Source of the DNA: Parietichytrium sp. I65-24A
Taxonomy: Eukaryota > Sar > Bigyra > Thraustochytrida > Thraustochytriidae
Direction of reading: 5' to 3'
Length of the DNA: 64,000 bases
Assembly: GCA_012862575.1 (NCBI GenBank)
Contig: BLSF01000022.1
Location: forward strand, 496,001 to 560,000
The first letter of the stretch is position 1. The number at the start of each line of letters is the position of its first letter. A program made the translations under genes and the position numbers. Of the stretch, positions 1-10,800 are shown in pieces. Under the pieces are notes generated by a model that had not been told where the DNA came from, did not search any database, and saw only the letters and a list, made by a program, of their open reading frames with translations.

Positions 1-2150
1 TTGCTCCTGGGGCGAGATCGAAAGCTGGAAGTACACTGAAAGTTTTGATGGAGCGGCACGCATCGAGGAGACGGCTCCTGGGAGAGGATGTGGTCAAGAT
101 GACTGACCTGCACTTGGAGTACCCGTTTCATGGCGAGCACGCCCATGCCAGAAAGCTGAGCAGCGAAGACATCATTGCAACCTCCCAAGACCGCGACGCG
201 GAAGCGCTCGAGTGGCTGCTGGCAGAACCTGAGGTGGAGTGGGTAGAGCCCGTGATAGACTTTAGTCACACAAATATGGACGCTTTGCACGTTGTGCACA
301 CGGCAACCAACTTGGAGGGAAGTTCTTACGGAGCCCAGGATGGACTCTCGCCGTTATTCGACGCAGGGGTTCGGGGAGAAGGCCAAGTGGTTGCTGTGGG
401 AGACACCGGACTGGACACGAACCACTGCTTCTTCAAAGGCTCGGGTGACATGACCAGGCAGGCCGGAATGCTGTATAACTATCCAAGCCATCGAAAACTT
501 GTTCAATATTACGCTTTCGTTGATGGCATCGACTATTCTCCGCGCGGCCACGGAACCCACGTCTCCGGATCCATTGCTGGTTTCTCTCTGAGTAATGAGG
601 CAACAAATGTCGGCACCCCTAACAACATGAAGGGAATGGCGCCGGACGCGAAACTCGCATTCTTCGATATCGGCAATGGGCAATCCTCGGCAGTCTTTCC
701 CCCATCCGACCTTGCGTCGAGCATGTTCCCCTCTGCCTTCGACGCAGGTGCACGCATTCACAGCAATAGTTGGACTGGCCCACTAAACGCCTACACATCG
801 GACTCCAGGTCGGTGGACACCTTCACATACGAGAATCAGGAAATGTTGGCCCTATTCTCCACGGGAAACGAAGGTCCGGGATTGACCGGAATTGGGTCAG
901 TTGGAACACCTGCAACTTCTAAAAATGCTCTAGCTGTGGGGGCGAGCATGAATTCTGAGCGCACAATGAACATTGTGAGAAAGCCCTGCCTTCTAAAGCC
1001 ATGCATAAACAACTTGGCTTCATTCAGCTCGAACGGCCCGACTTTCGACGGGCGGTTCAAGCCGGACATTGTCGCTCCAGGAAAGTACATTGGCTCCGCA
1101 GCGAGTGGCACAAGCTGTGACATGTCTTTTTTTCAGGGAACCAGCATGGCGACTCCCGTCACCGCCGGGAACGCTGCGCTAATCCGCCAATTCCTGATGG
1201 AAGGACGTTATCCGAACGGGGCAGCGGACTCGCTAACGGCTTTTCGGCCGATGGCAGCGCTTGTAAAGGGCATTTTAATCAATGGTGCGGACCTCTTGTC
1301 GGGGTCCTACGAAGATGAGTCCAGGTCAAGCTTGAGTGGCTCGACGCCCGATTTTAACCAAGGTTTCGGCCGCATTCACCTCACCAACAATATCTACGTG
1401 AACGGTAACACACAGGAAAGCTCTGTGTACCTGGATGGAAGCATCACGAACATGCCTATGATCTCAGAGACAGGCAATGCTGTCTCGTACACGTTTCAGG
1501 TGAAGCAAAATCCCACCAGAGACCTTCGGGTTACGTTGGTGTGGCACGACCCACCTGCAGCCCTGCAATCCACGGTGACCTTAATAAATGATCTTGACCT
1601 CCTCGTGACCGGTCCAGACGGAACCACGTACTTTCCAAACGGCGGGACGGAAGCAGATCGTGTCAACAATGTTGAGCACACGGTGGTTCCCAAGTCAGCA
1701 CTCGCAGGTGGTGGCAATTGGACTTTTACAGTTGTAGGCGCCGCCATCAACGAGGGCGCACAGCCGTTCGCTCTGGTAGCCACACTCCCGCTTGTCTACG
1801 GGGTCGGCTCCCCTGGGTCGGTGATTCGCGAGGACGGAACTGAGCAAGACTTATTCCTCACAACCCCGGTAGAGACCGGTCCGAGCGCTGCAACGATTGC
1901 CATTATCTCTACGGCTTTTGTTCTGAGCGCTGGCTTGCTTGCATATATTTATAAGCGGAGGAATCAGCTCAACGTATCTGGCCGCTCACCGAAACACGCT
2001 GGCATCGTGTCTGTTGCGTCTTCTCAGAGCGCGAAATCGCAGATAAGTCCGTATCAAGCACAGCCCCATCACGGCGGTCAGCTCGGCGGCTATTCTAACT
2101 GGAACACAGGCACGAACAGTCGCTCGCGTGGACTGGAAGGCATGCTTTGA
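1..2150 (+). CDS. Membrane-anchored subtilisin-family (S8, KP-43-like) serine protease, 5' partial
   Basis: The frame is open from the left edge, so the signal peptide and part of the propeptide lie outside the window; the first visible ATG is at 48. The catalytic triad is complete: Asp at 402-404 (GDTGLD), His at 549-551 (RGHGTHVSG) and Ser at 1143-1145 (GTSMATP). The oxyanion-hole Asn is at 867-869 (STGNEGP). The catalytic domain is followed by a beta-sandwich region at about 1480-1790 (VTLVWHDPP, NDLDLLV, NNVEH), as in the KP-43/Cse type of S8 peptidases. One transmembrane helix at about 1885-1950 is followed by basic KRR and a short Ser/Gln/Gly-rich cytosolic tail. The expected role is processing or degrading proteins at the cell surface or in the secretory pathway. 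The sequence SRRRLL at about 66-80 precedes the propeptide-like stretch and could be a processing site. The substrate is unknown. The next gene downstream is the giant surface protein, on the same strand. Confidence 0.9.
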   Translation, partial: APGARSKAGSTLKVLMERHASRRRLLGEDVVKMTDLHLEYPFHGEHAHARKLSSEDIIATSQDRDAEALEWLLAEPEVEWVEPVIDFSHTNMDALHVVHTATNLEGSSYGAQDGLSPLFDAGVRGEGQVVAVGDTGLDTNHCFFKGSGDMTRQAGMLYNYPSHRKLVQYYAFVDGIDYSPRGHGTHVSGSIAGFSLSNEATNVGTPNNMKGMAPDAKLAFFDIGNGQSSAVFPPSDLASSMFPSAFDAGARIHSNSWTGPLNAYTSDSRSVDTFTYENQEMLALFSTGNEGPGLTGIGSVGTPATSKNALAVGASMNSERTMNIVRKPCLLKPCINNLASFSSNGPTFDGRFKPDIVAPGKYIGSAASGTSCDMSFFQGTSMATPVTAGNAALIRQFLMEGRYPNGAADSLTAFRPMAALVKGILINGADLLSGSYEDESRSSLSGSTPDFNQGFGRIHLTNNIYVNGNTQESSVYLDGSITNMPMISETGNAVSYTFQVKQNPTRDLRVTLVWHDPPAALQSTVTLINDLDLLVTGPDGTTYFPNGGTEADRVNNVEHTVVPKSALAGGGNWTFTVVGAAINEGAQPFALVATLPLVYGVGSPGSVIREDGTEQDLFLTTPVETGPSAATIAIISTAFVLSAGLLAYIYKRRNQLNVSGRSPKHAGIVSVASSQSAKSQISPYQAQPHHGGQLGGYSNWNTGTNSRSRGLEGML

Positions 2151-3454
2151 TGCTCGGTGCCCTTATATTCTCTTTTCTTTTTATTCTGACTCCTGCAATG
2201 AGCTCCATCGAACACGGATGTCTTGGCTTGCTGAGCAAGATCCGACGTCATGGAGATGATTTGGGTTTCGTTGTATTCTTGTTAACATTATTCTTTTTTC
2301 TAATTTCCAAACCCGTGAAATGCTTTTTTGTGGTATGCATGTAAATATTATTCTTTGTTTTGGTTTCATTTTTGACTTGGGTCGTCTCTTTGGAACCCTG
2401 TCCCCTGTTTCTTTCGACGATTTTGAAGACCAAAACATGCATTTCAAAGTCGCAACTATCTCTTTCAGTACGTTGGCGTCGTTTGTGCGCTCTGAACTCT
2501 GCAGGTCCATGCTGCTTTTGTCTCGACTCGCATGCCTTTCAGTGAACACATCCCGTCATCGCATTCATTGCATATCATCGCATGGCATTGCATGAAAGCC
2601 TGTCGACGGGGGGAACGGATCCGTTCCGCAAAAGGTCTGCCATCTAAGTGATTCTAAGTGCCACGCACAACACGGGTGTTCGATGGACGACTCTTACTGA
2701 GATAAGCCTCCCAAAGCCTCAAATCCTAAGCTATCCCCACTTCCACAAAATGCACACCTGCCCCGAGGCTCAGAGCATCTCAGAGCTACCGAAGCAGGTG
2801 AACTGACGCAGGACGTCGCAGACTGAGGAGTTGGAGACTAACTCAAAATTAACAGCAAGCCGATACATCGGTACTCAGTACATGGATTCTGTCTCATTGA
2901 GATGATGACAAAATTAAAATCAGAATTCAGAATTCACTGTCAGAACATTCAGAACAGAAAATACGCCAACACCTCCAACAACTTTGTAGAATTTAGCAAG
3001 TCAGCAGCTAGCGGGGCTAGAGCTCCGCTGAACGAATTTACTGTTAGGTGACGCAACAAGCCGAGCCATCTTTTCGTGGTGGCAAGTGCGGCAAGCGATT
3101 AGCTGCAGTGCAAGCGATGCAAGCAGAGCCGTGCACTTGAAAGTTAAAGTTAACCTCTGTGTTTCGAATGCTGGGCTAGCTGGGCTCTGAACTTTTCTGA
3201 ACTCTGTTTTCCGAAAGGACAAACAACACACCAAACAACCATGCCACGCGCATCAGTCAGGCATTCGTTTTCTCCAAGCTCAACATCTAACTCACCAAAC
3301 ACAGCCCAGCACAAACCGCACAAAATGCTATCAATTTCCGCCAACATGTCCACAATGTCCACAAATGTCCGTCTTGTCATTCTTGACATGCGGATAAACT
3401 ATCCTATGCGCTACCTACACATTGGAGCTACTATGCGTAATAGTACTCACTAAG

Positions 3455-3480
3455 CTACTAGCTAGCTAGCTAGCTAGTAG
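3455..3480. repeat. 26-bp perfect palindrome built on TAGC units
   Basis: The 26 bases read identically on both strands, with CTACTAGC at the left end, GCTAGTAG at the right end and TAGC units between. A related AGCT run lies at 4225-4244. Origin by simple-sequence expansion is likely; a protein-binding role is possible but unsupported. Confidence 0.8.
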
Positions 3481-3525
3481 AGGCTAAAGCTATGTACTTC
3501 CGAAGGTCTGTGACTTTTCTTCTCA

Positions 3526-3546
3526 TTTCTTTCTTTCTTTCTTTTT
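3526..3546. repeat. (TTTC)n microsatellite
   Basis: About five tandem copies of TTTC followed by more pyrimidine-rich sequence up to about 3562. Confidence 0.8.
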
Positions 3547-4224
3547 CTCCTTCTCTCTCACACTCTCGTTTTGTCACCCAACTCCGAAGAGACAGAAGAG
3601 ACACGAATACTAGTACTCACTACTCACTACTCAGTAGGTCTCAGCGCGTATTTCCGCGCTTGTTCCGTTTACCTTGGCGCGTCTCTGGGTGACGCAATTC
3701 AATGTATTTGCTTCACACCGAACCCGGCTGAAGAGACGATGCAAGCCGCCATCTTTTTTTCTATTCGACCCAGCCACTCCTACTCCATAACTAGGAGATT
3801 GGATAATACTGTGTAGCAACTGCGGCTCCCCGACTCCAGTTTCGCACGCCCTATAGCCCCCTCTCCTTAAGCACTCCCCAGAAGCTCTTACGCCGAAGGG
3901 GGGCATCGAGCATCCTTTTGCGAGGCTGTGCTACTAGCACGCGCCGTACTCACTGCTAACCAGGGCCGACTCCTCCGGTTTAGACTAGAAGATACTATCC
4001 CTCCGCTGGGTCCACTGTTTCCATTGTGAGGAGGAGCCGAGAAAGGGGTACGCGCTGGAGTCTTATCCTAAAAGCTAACTGTGAATAACAAGGCGGAACT
4101 TGGCGGTGTACAAAAGGGTCGCAAGGGAGTCCCTGCGGCGCGACTACTCGCGGGCGTAAGGCAGGGCGAGAGAGGTTCACAGACGGAGTGAGAGGAGAAG
4201 GAGGAGAACAAGAAGGAAAAGGAA

Positions 4225-4244
4225 AGCTAGCTAGCTAGCTAGCT
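4225..4244. repeat. (AGCT)5 microsatellite
   Basis: Five exact tandem copies of the self-complementary unit AGCT, about 0.7 kb before the start of the giant gene. Confidence 0.85.
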
Positions 4245-4335
4245 GGGTGCTTCGTAAGAAGGGTGCGCGCGTACGCCTCTAAAGTGGGACGAGTGTGTAA
4301 GTTGGAACAATAACTTATGTGTTGAGGGAGAGGGC

Positions 4336-4416
4336 GTGTATGTGTATGTGTATGTGTTTGTGTGGGTATATATATATCGTATATATATATGTGTGGGTGT
4401 GTGTTTGTATATATAT
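4336..4416. repeat. Mixed (GT)n/(AT)n microsatellite
   Basis: Alternating purine-pyrimidine tract: GTGTAT units, then two ATATATAT blocks around CG, GT-rich sequence and a final ATATAT. Such tracts can adopt non-B DNA; no function can be assigned. Confidence 0.8.
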
Positions 4417-4501
4417 CAAGTGAGGCAGAAATGGCGAGCAAGAGAATGTGGAAATTGGAGACATGGATGGAGATGGCATCATGCGATTTCGCCATTTTGT
4501 C

Positions 4502-4527
4502 TGTCATGTGTCATGTGTCATGTGTCA
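4502..4527. repeat. TGTCATG tandem repeat, 3.7 copies
   Basis: Three exact copies of the 7-bp unit TGTCATG and a partial fourth (TGTCA). Confidence 0.8.
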
Positions 4528-4899
4528 CGGTGGATGGGCGATGCGGCGGAATGGAACGTGATGAAGCTGCGATCGGATGATCGTCGGTTGAATTGTAAAA
4601 GTGAAAGAAGGCTTGCTAACCCTTGCGTGTTTGTTTTTAATTGACCAATTTTGAACTGGGACGGAAAATGTAGCCACGGCTCGGGTGTTTTGTTTCGCGA
4701 CTTGGGGAAGCTTTCGACGCTGTCGATATAACGTGGAGGCGGGGTCAATTTTGCGGAATTTTGGGAGCTGATCGATACTTAGGAAAGGTGGTTGGTGGCA
4801 GAGAGTTTTCTTATCGAAGGAAAAGAAACGCTGAGGCGCTTGTCGGAGGGCCAAGTCGCGACCCGTTGGTGCGGGGAGTGCGGGGGGGGTTCGTTCACA

Positions 4900-7800
4900 A
4901 TGCGCGCGATGCGGCTTGCCGCTTTACTCGCGGGCATAGTGGCAGCTTCGAAAGGGTGCGAAAGCGACGTAGACTGCTCGGATGGCCTCGTTTGCAGCCC
5001 GAACGGAGTGTGTGTCGCTGAACACTGTTTGAACGGTGTTTTAGACAGCACAGAGACGGATATTGACTGCGGTGGAGCTTCGTGCGAGCTGTGCCAGGTC
5101 GGCGAGTCGTGCGAGATAGACGCAGACTGTGAAAGCGGCGTGTGTGATGGTAACGAGGCAGTTTGTTTGCACGCCTCTTGCGCCAACGGTGTATTAGATG
5201 GTAATGAGACAGATGTGGACTGCGGCGGTCCGCTTTGTATGCCCTGCGAGGATCTGCTGGCGTGCGCGACTGGCGCAGATTGCGCGAGCGGCCTCTGTGA
5301 CGGAGAGAGGTCCGTTTGCCTTCCTTTGACGTGCCGCGACGGCGTGTTGAACGGCAACGAGACAGACGTGGACTGTGGCGGCCCGGCTTGCGAGGCGTGC
5401 GAACTCGGGATGGACTGCAGGCAAAATAAGGACTGCGAGAGCGGCCTCTGCAACTCTGACCGCGGAGTATGCATGCCGCTTTCGTGCACTGACCATATAT
5501 TGAACGGGAATGAGACGGACGTAGACTGCGGTGGCCCACTATGCGCGCCATGCGAGGCCCAGATGGAGTGTTTGAGCCACGAGGATTGTCTGAGCGGGAT
5601 GTGCGATGGCAAGCGGGGGGTCTGCTTGGACGGTTCGTGCGCCGATGGGATTTTGAACGGCCAAGAATCCGACGTAGACTGCGGAGGCCCCGCCTGCCCG
5701 CCTTGCGAAGAGCGCAAGATGTGCAAGGGCGATGAAGACTGCGACAGCGATATCTGCTGTCCACATTTTAAAGTTTGTTTGGCGGAGTCCTGCCGCAATG
5801 GCAAGATGGATCAGAACGAAACAGACATTGATTGCGGAGGCGAAGGCTGCACTCCATGCCCTGCTGGGCAGGGGTGCGACAAGGACTTTGACTGTCTTTC
5901 GCAGAGGTGCGATTTGGAGTTTCGGCAAATTTGCCTGCCAACGTGGTGCTTCGATGGTAAGCAGGGTTTGAATGAGACTGACGTGGACTGTGGCGGGGAA
6001 TTGTGCCCGCCTTGCCCGGATGGCGACCGCTGCGTCCGGGACCAAGATTGTGAGTCAGACCTCTGCGAGCCTGACTCGGGCAAGTGCTTACCGGCGTCTT
6101 GTGGAAATGGTCGCAAAGACTGGAATGAGACCGATGTGGATTGCGGTGGCCCGGATTGCCCGCCTTGTGAAGAGAAGGGGGCTTGTATATCCGACGGCGA
6201 CTGTGCTGAAGGGTCTTGTGACCCTGACGCGGGCATTTGCGTTCGCATTGCCTGCACGAATGGCGTTCGCGATGGCAACGAGACAGACGTAGATTGCGGC
6301 GGCCCACATTGTCTGCCTTGCGCTCTCGGAGAGCGCTGCCTTGATGCTGAGGATTGCGTTGTCACTGAGTCCTCGTCGGGCAAACCTATCACCTGCGACT
6401 TGTCAAGACAGGTGTGCTCCTTCTTGTCGTGTATGGACGGAGTGTTGAACAATAACGAAACATCAGTGGACTGCGGCGGCCCGTTCTGCCCGCCTTGTGA
6501 GGCAGGAGAAGATTGTGCCTCCAACAGCGACTGCGAAAGTAACCACTGCAGCCCAGAGAGCGGGCTCTGTATGCCCAAGTCTTGCTTTGACGGGACTCTC
6601 AACGGCAATGAAACAGACGTTGATTGCGGCGGTGGCCTGTGCGCGCCATGCGCAGCAGGCAAAGACTGTGACCGTGCTACAGACTGCAAGAGCAGTATCT
6701 GTGACACCGAACAAGGCATTTGCTTGGATGCTTCGTGTGTTGACGGGCGAAAGAATGGTCTTGAGACCGACGTGGACTGCGGTGGTCCTACCTGCTCGAG
6801 GTGCGCAGATATGCAGTCATGTATGTCTCCTACGGACTGTGTCAGCGAGTCTTGCTGCGAGGAAAGGAGCATCTGTTTGCCTGTGCACTGCTCAAACTCT
6901 ATCCTGGATGAGGAGTTTAATGAAACCGACGTGGATTGCGGTGGAAACATCTGTGGCCCGTGCCAAGATAATCTCATGTGTGAACGAGATTCAGACTGCA
7001 AGACCTCAGTTTGTGATCAGGCAGCCGGAAAATGCCTGGCTGCGTCATGTATGAACGGCGTTCTTGACGGTGAAGAGACCGAGGTGGATTGTGGTGGGTC
7101 GCTGTGCGCACCGTGCGAGATCGGAGGGGGCTGCGTTCTTGACCGTGACTGCGTGTCTGGTCTTTGTGGGGAGAACTTTTGGGGAAGCCAAGAGTCCTCC
7201 CTGGGCACGTGCCTCCCAAAGTCATGTTCTAATGGAGTCAAGGATTCTTTCGATGGGGAGGCTGAAACTGATGTGGATTGCGGGGGTGCTTACTGTCCGC
7301 CATGCCAAATTGGAAGGAGCTGCGCAGATGATGGTGATTGTATTTCTGGAGCTTGCGACGGCGACAAGGGTGTCTGCGTTTTGGCGTCATGCAGAAACAA
7401 GTTGCTTGACAAAAACGAGACTGACGTCGACTGTGGCGGGCCCGACTGCTTGCCCTGTGAAGACGGCCTCATGTGCGTACTTGGGACAGATTGTAACAGC
7501 CACCTTTGTGACGCTGCCGCTGGACGCTGCCTCAGCCAGTCGTGTGCAAACGGCATTTTGGATGGTAACGAAACCAGCGTCGATTGCGGTGGACCGATCT
7601 GCTTGCCTTGCGAGGACGGATTGGAGTGTATTTCAGATAGAGACTGCAAGTCTGAAAGGTGCAACGCAGAGTCTGGCCTTTGCATGCCCACCTCGTGCTT
7701 TGACAACGAGCTGAACGGAAACGAAACTGACATTGATTGCGGTGGATTGATGTGCCGTCGCTGTGCAGCCGGAATGGAGTGCGACTCGCACTCTGATTGC

Positions 7801-10800
7801 TTGAGTGGAATGTGCGACAGTAGTCTGGGGACTTGTTTGGCGTCAAGTTGCTCGGACGGTATTCAAAACGGATTTGAGTCTGATGTCGACTGTGGAGGCG
7901 AGCTCTGTGCGCAGTGCGACCTTGGGTTGAACTGTGTTTCTGACGCGGATTGCGAGTCGAGCGTGTGCTGCGATGTACATCATGTGTGCTTGCCGCGATC
8001 TTGCCGCAACGGAAAGCTGGACTTTAACGAGACCGACGTAGACTGCGGCGGTAATACATGCTCTCCTTGCGAAGTCGGCTTGACCTGCGACTTGGACCAC
8101 GATTGCATAAGCGAGTCTTGTAATCAGGACAGGCAGCTCTGCATGCCCAAAACCTGCAATGACGGAAGGAAGAATGGAAATGAGACTGATGTTGACTGTG
8201 GTGGACCATATTGCGCCCCCTGTGCGGTGGGCGACCAGTGCATCTTCAACGCTGATTGCATCGCCGATGTCGCGTTTTGCGATTCTGCCCACGGAATTTG
8301 CTATCCACTCTCCTGCTCCAACATGCGCCAAGACGACGACGAAACTGATGTGGACTGTGGTGGTGAGAATTGCGCCCCATGCGAGGACGGCTCTGTTTGT
8401 GAGAGTGGATTAGATTGCGTCAGTGGCGCATGTGATCCAGACGCTGGAGTCTGTATCCCTCACACTTGTACAGATGGCATCGTGAATGGTGATGAAACCG
8501 ACGTCGACTGCGGAGGGTCAAAGTGTGCTCCATGCCAGGTTGCGAACTACTGCCTCAAGGATAAAGACTGTGATAGCGGCCACTGCGACGATTTCCTCGG
8601 CAAGTGTATCCCAGCCTCATGCGTGGATGGCATTCTCAACTGGAACGAAACTGATGTAGATTGCGGTGGCCCTTTCTGTGCTCCTTGTAGCGACGGTGGC
8701 AACTGCCGCAATGTCAAGGACTGCGTTGCTCTCTGCAATGAGGAGAAGGAAATTTGCATGCCGTTCACCTGTACAGACGGTGTCCAAAATGGAAACGAAA
8801 CCGACGTGGATTGTGGTGGCCCATTGTGTCCGTCATGCACTGGACTGCACCGCTGTGAGAGTAATAGGGACTGTTCCAGTGAGTTCTGCGACACCAGGCT
8901 TTTCCGGTGCATGCCTAGCGAGTGCAACGACCATACCGTTAGTGGCTCGAAGACAGATGTGGACTGTGGCGGGCCCGTTTGCAGTCCGTGTGAAGACGGC
9001 CTCAGTTGTCAGCGGGCTTCTGATTGTCTCAGCGGTGTGTGCGACGATCAATCGAAGCGATGCTTGCCAACAAGCTGCGCAGATAATATCATGAACGGCA
9101 ACGAGACAGATGTGGATTGTGGGGGTGCTGATTGCTTGCCTTGCATCAAGACTGGCTCGAGCTGTCTCGAAGATCGCGACTGTGGTGCTCCAAATCACGA
9201 GTGCGACAGGGAGCTGGAAATCTGTCTTCCTCGATCCGTTATGGCTAGAAAGTTGGCACTTCTTCCAAAGTCTTGCACGAATGGGGTACAAGATGGAGAC
9301 GAAACCGACATAGATTGCGGTGGCGTCTCATGTATGCCTTGCTCAAGCGCTGGCCTGACGTGCCGCGCAAATAGTGATTGTAGTGACGGGCTTACGTGCG
9401 ACCCAAGTGCAAGTATTTGTGTAAAGTCCACTTGCAAGAACTCTCACCAGGACGGATTCGAAACGGACGTGGATTGCGGTGGATTGGAGTGCGCCCCTTG
9501 CGAAGATGGCCACACCTGCCAATCCGACGGGGATTGCTCGAGTAAACGTTGCGATGCGTCATCCAATATCTGTCTGAAGGGAACATGTTTTGACGGTGTA
9601 CATAACAACAATGAATCCGACACTGACTGCGGCGGGGAGTGCGAACTAAAGTGTGGCGAAAAGCAGAGTTGTAATAGCATTTCGGACTGCGCGAAAGGCT
9701 TGTCTTGTAGCGAAAACGAGGCTCTCTGCCTCAAACCGCACTGCTCCAACGGAGTCCAGGATATGGATGAGACCGACACAGACTGTGGTGGGCTGTCATG
9801 CCAGCCATGCAATCGCCGCGCGGTATGCTCTGAAAATTCGGATTGCAAGTCTAACTTTTGCTCGCCCGTCCTATCTCTTTGTCTCCCACAGAGCTGTGGT
9901 AATGGTGTACAGGATGGCGCGGAGACAGATGTCGATTGTGGTGGCGAGTACTGTGCGGCATGCCCTGATCTTCGTGCTTGTCAGCAGAACTCGGATTGTA
10001 TGGGGGATTCGTTCTGTTCTGCGGATGGAATGTGTCGCTCAGCATCTTGCACAAATCGTGTTCAAGATGGCCGTGAAACCGATGTGGACTGTGGAGGCGG
10101 CGACTGCCAACCTTGTGAAGGGGTTGGATCTTCGTCTTGCCTCGTGGATTCCGACTGCGCATCCGGTGCTTGTAGTGTCGAGGGTATTTGTATCGCCTGG
10201 TCTTGTCGGAACGGGGCAAAGGACGGCGAGGAGACCGATGTGGATTGTGGTGGCCCATTCTGTGTGGCGTGCGATAACGGGCTCGGCTGCTTAGACCATG
10301 ATGACTGCTCTTCTGGATTTTGCGATCATGTGGTAGGCCAGTGCAAGAAACCAGCAGTCGAGGATGAATCAGTAGTGGACTGTACCGGCCGGAGAGTAAC
10401 AAATAGGGACTGTGCTTCTAGAACGTACGGATACACCTCATGCGAACAACATTTGGATGACAGCATCTGCGATGACGGCCAATTCGTTAGTGACTCTGGA
10501 ATTGAGCTCAATTTTAATTGCCCTGCATTTTCGTGTGACCGAGGAGCGTGCGGGGCGTGCCGGTCGCCCGGTGAGCCTCTCGCACTCCCTGGCGTCGACT
10601 ACGCCAAATTGAATCAGACCCACTTTGAGACTTCTACTCAGTTGGAGAGGTATATGCGTTGGCAGGAGGCATATGCAAGTGAATACAATGGAGGTATCAC
10701 CTCTATGAGGAATGAATTTTTCCTCTCTTCGAATAAGCTCTTCGATATCCGCCGTTACTCGCAGATTGACTTCTCGCTCTTGAACGATGTCGAAGGATTT

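Larger units (their letters stand above)
2151..4899. other. Gene-free spacer with microsatellites upstream of the giant gene
   Basis: I see no convincing gene in these 2.7 kb. Short open frames here lack recognisable motifs or balanced composition. The stretch holds several simple repeats, listed separately: a TAGC-type palindrome, a TTTC run, a second AGCT run, a mixed GT/AT run and a TGTCATG tandem. It must contain the 3' UTR of the protease and the promoter and 5' UTR of the giant gene, but I recognise no defined core promoter element. Confidence 0.6.

Noticed and set aside
2147-2344. 65-codon hydrophobic frame directly after the protease stop
   Set aside because: It is Phe/Leu-rich from T-rich 3' UTR sequence and overlaps the stop of the protease gene.
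4779-7001. Long minus-strand open frames (341 and 396 codons) opposite the giant gene
   Set aside because: They are antisense to the Cys-repeat array; their Ser/Pro/Gln repeats (PPQSTSVS) simply mirror the DCGG repeats and have no start context or motif of their own.
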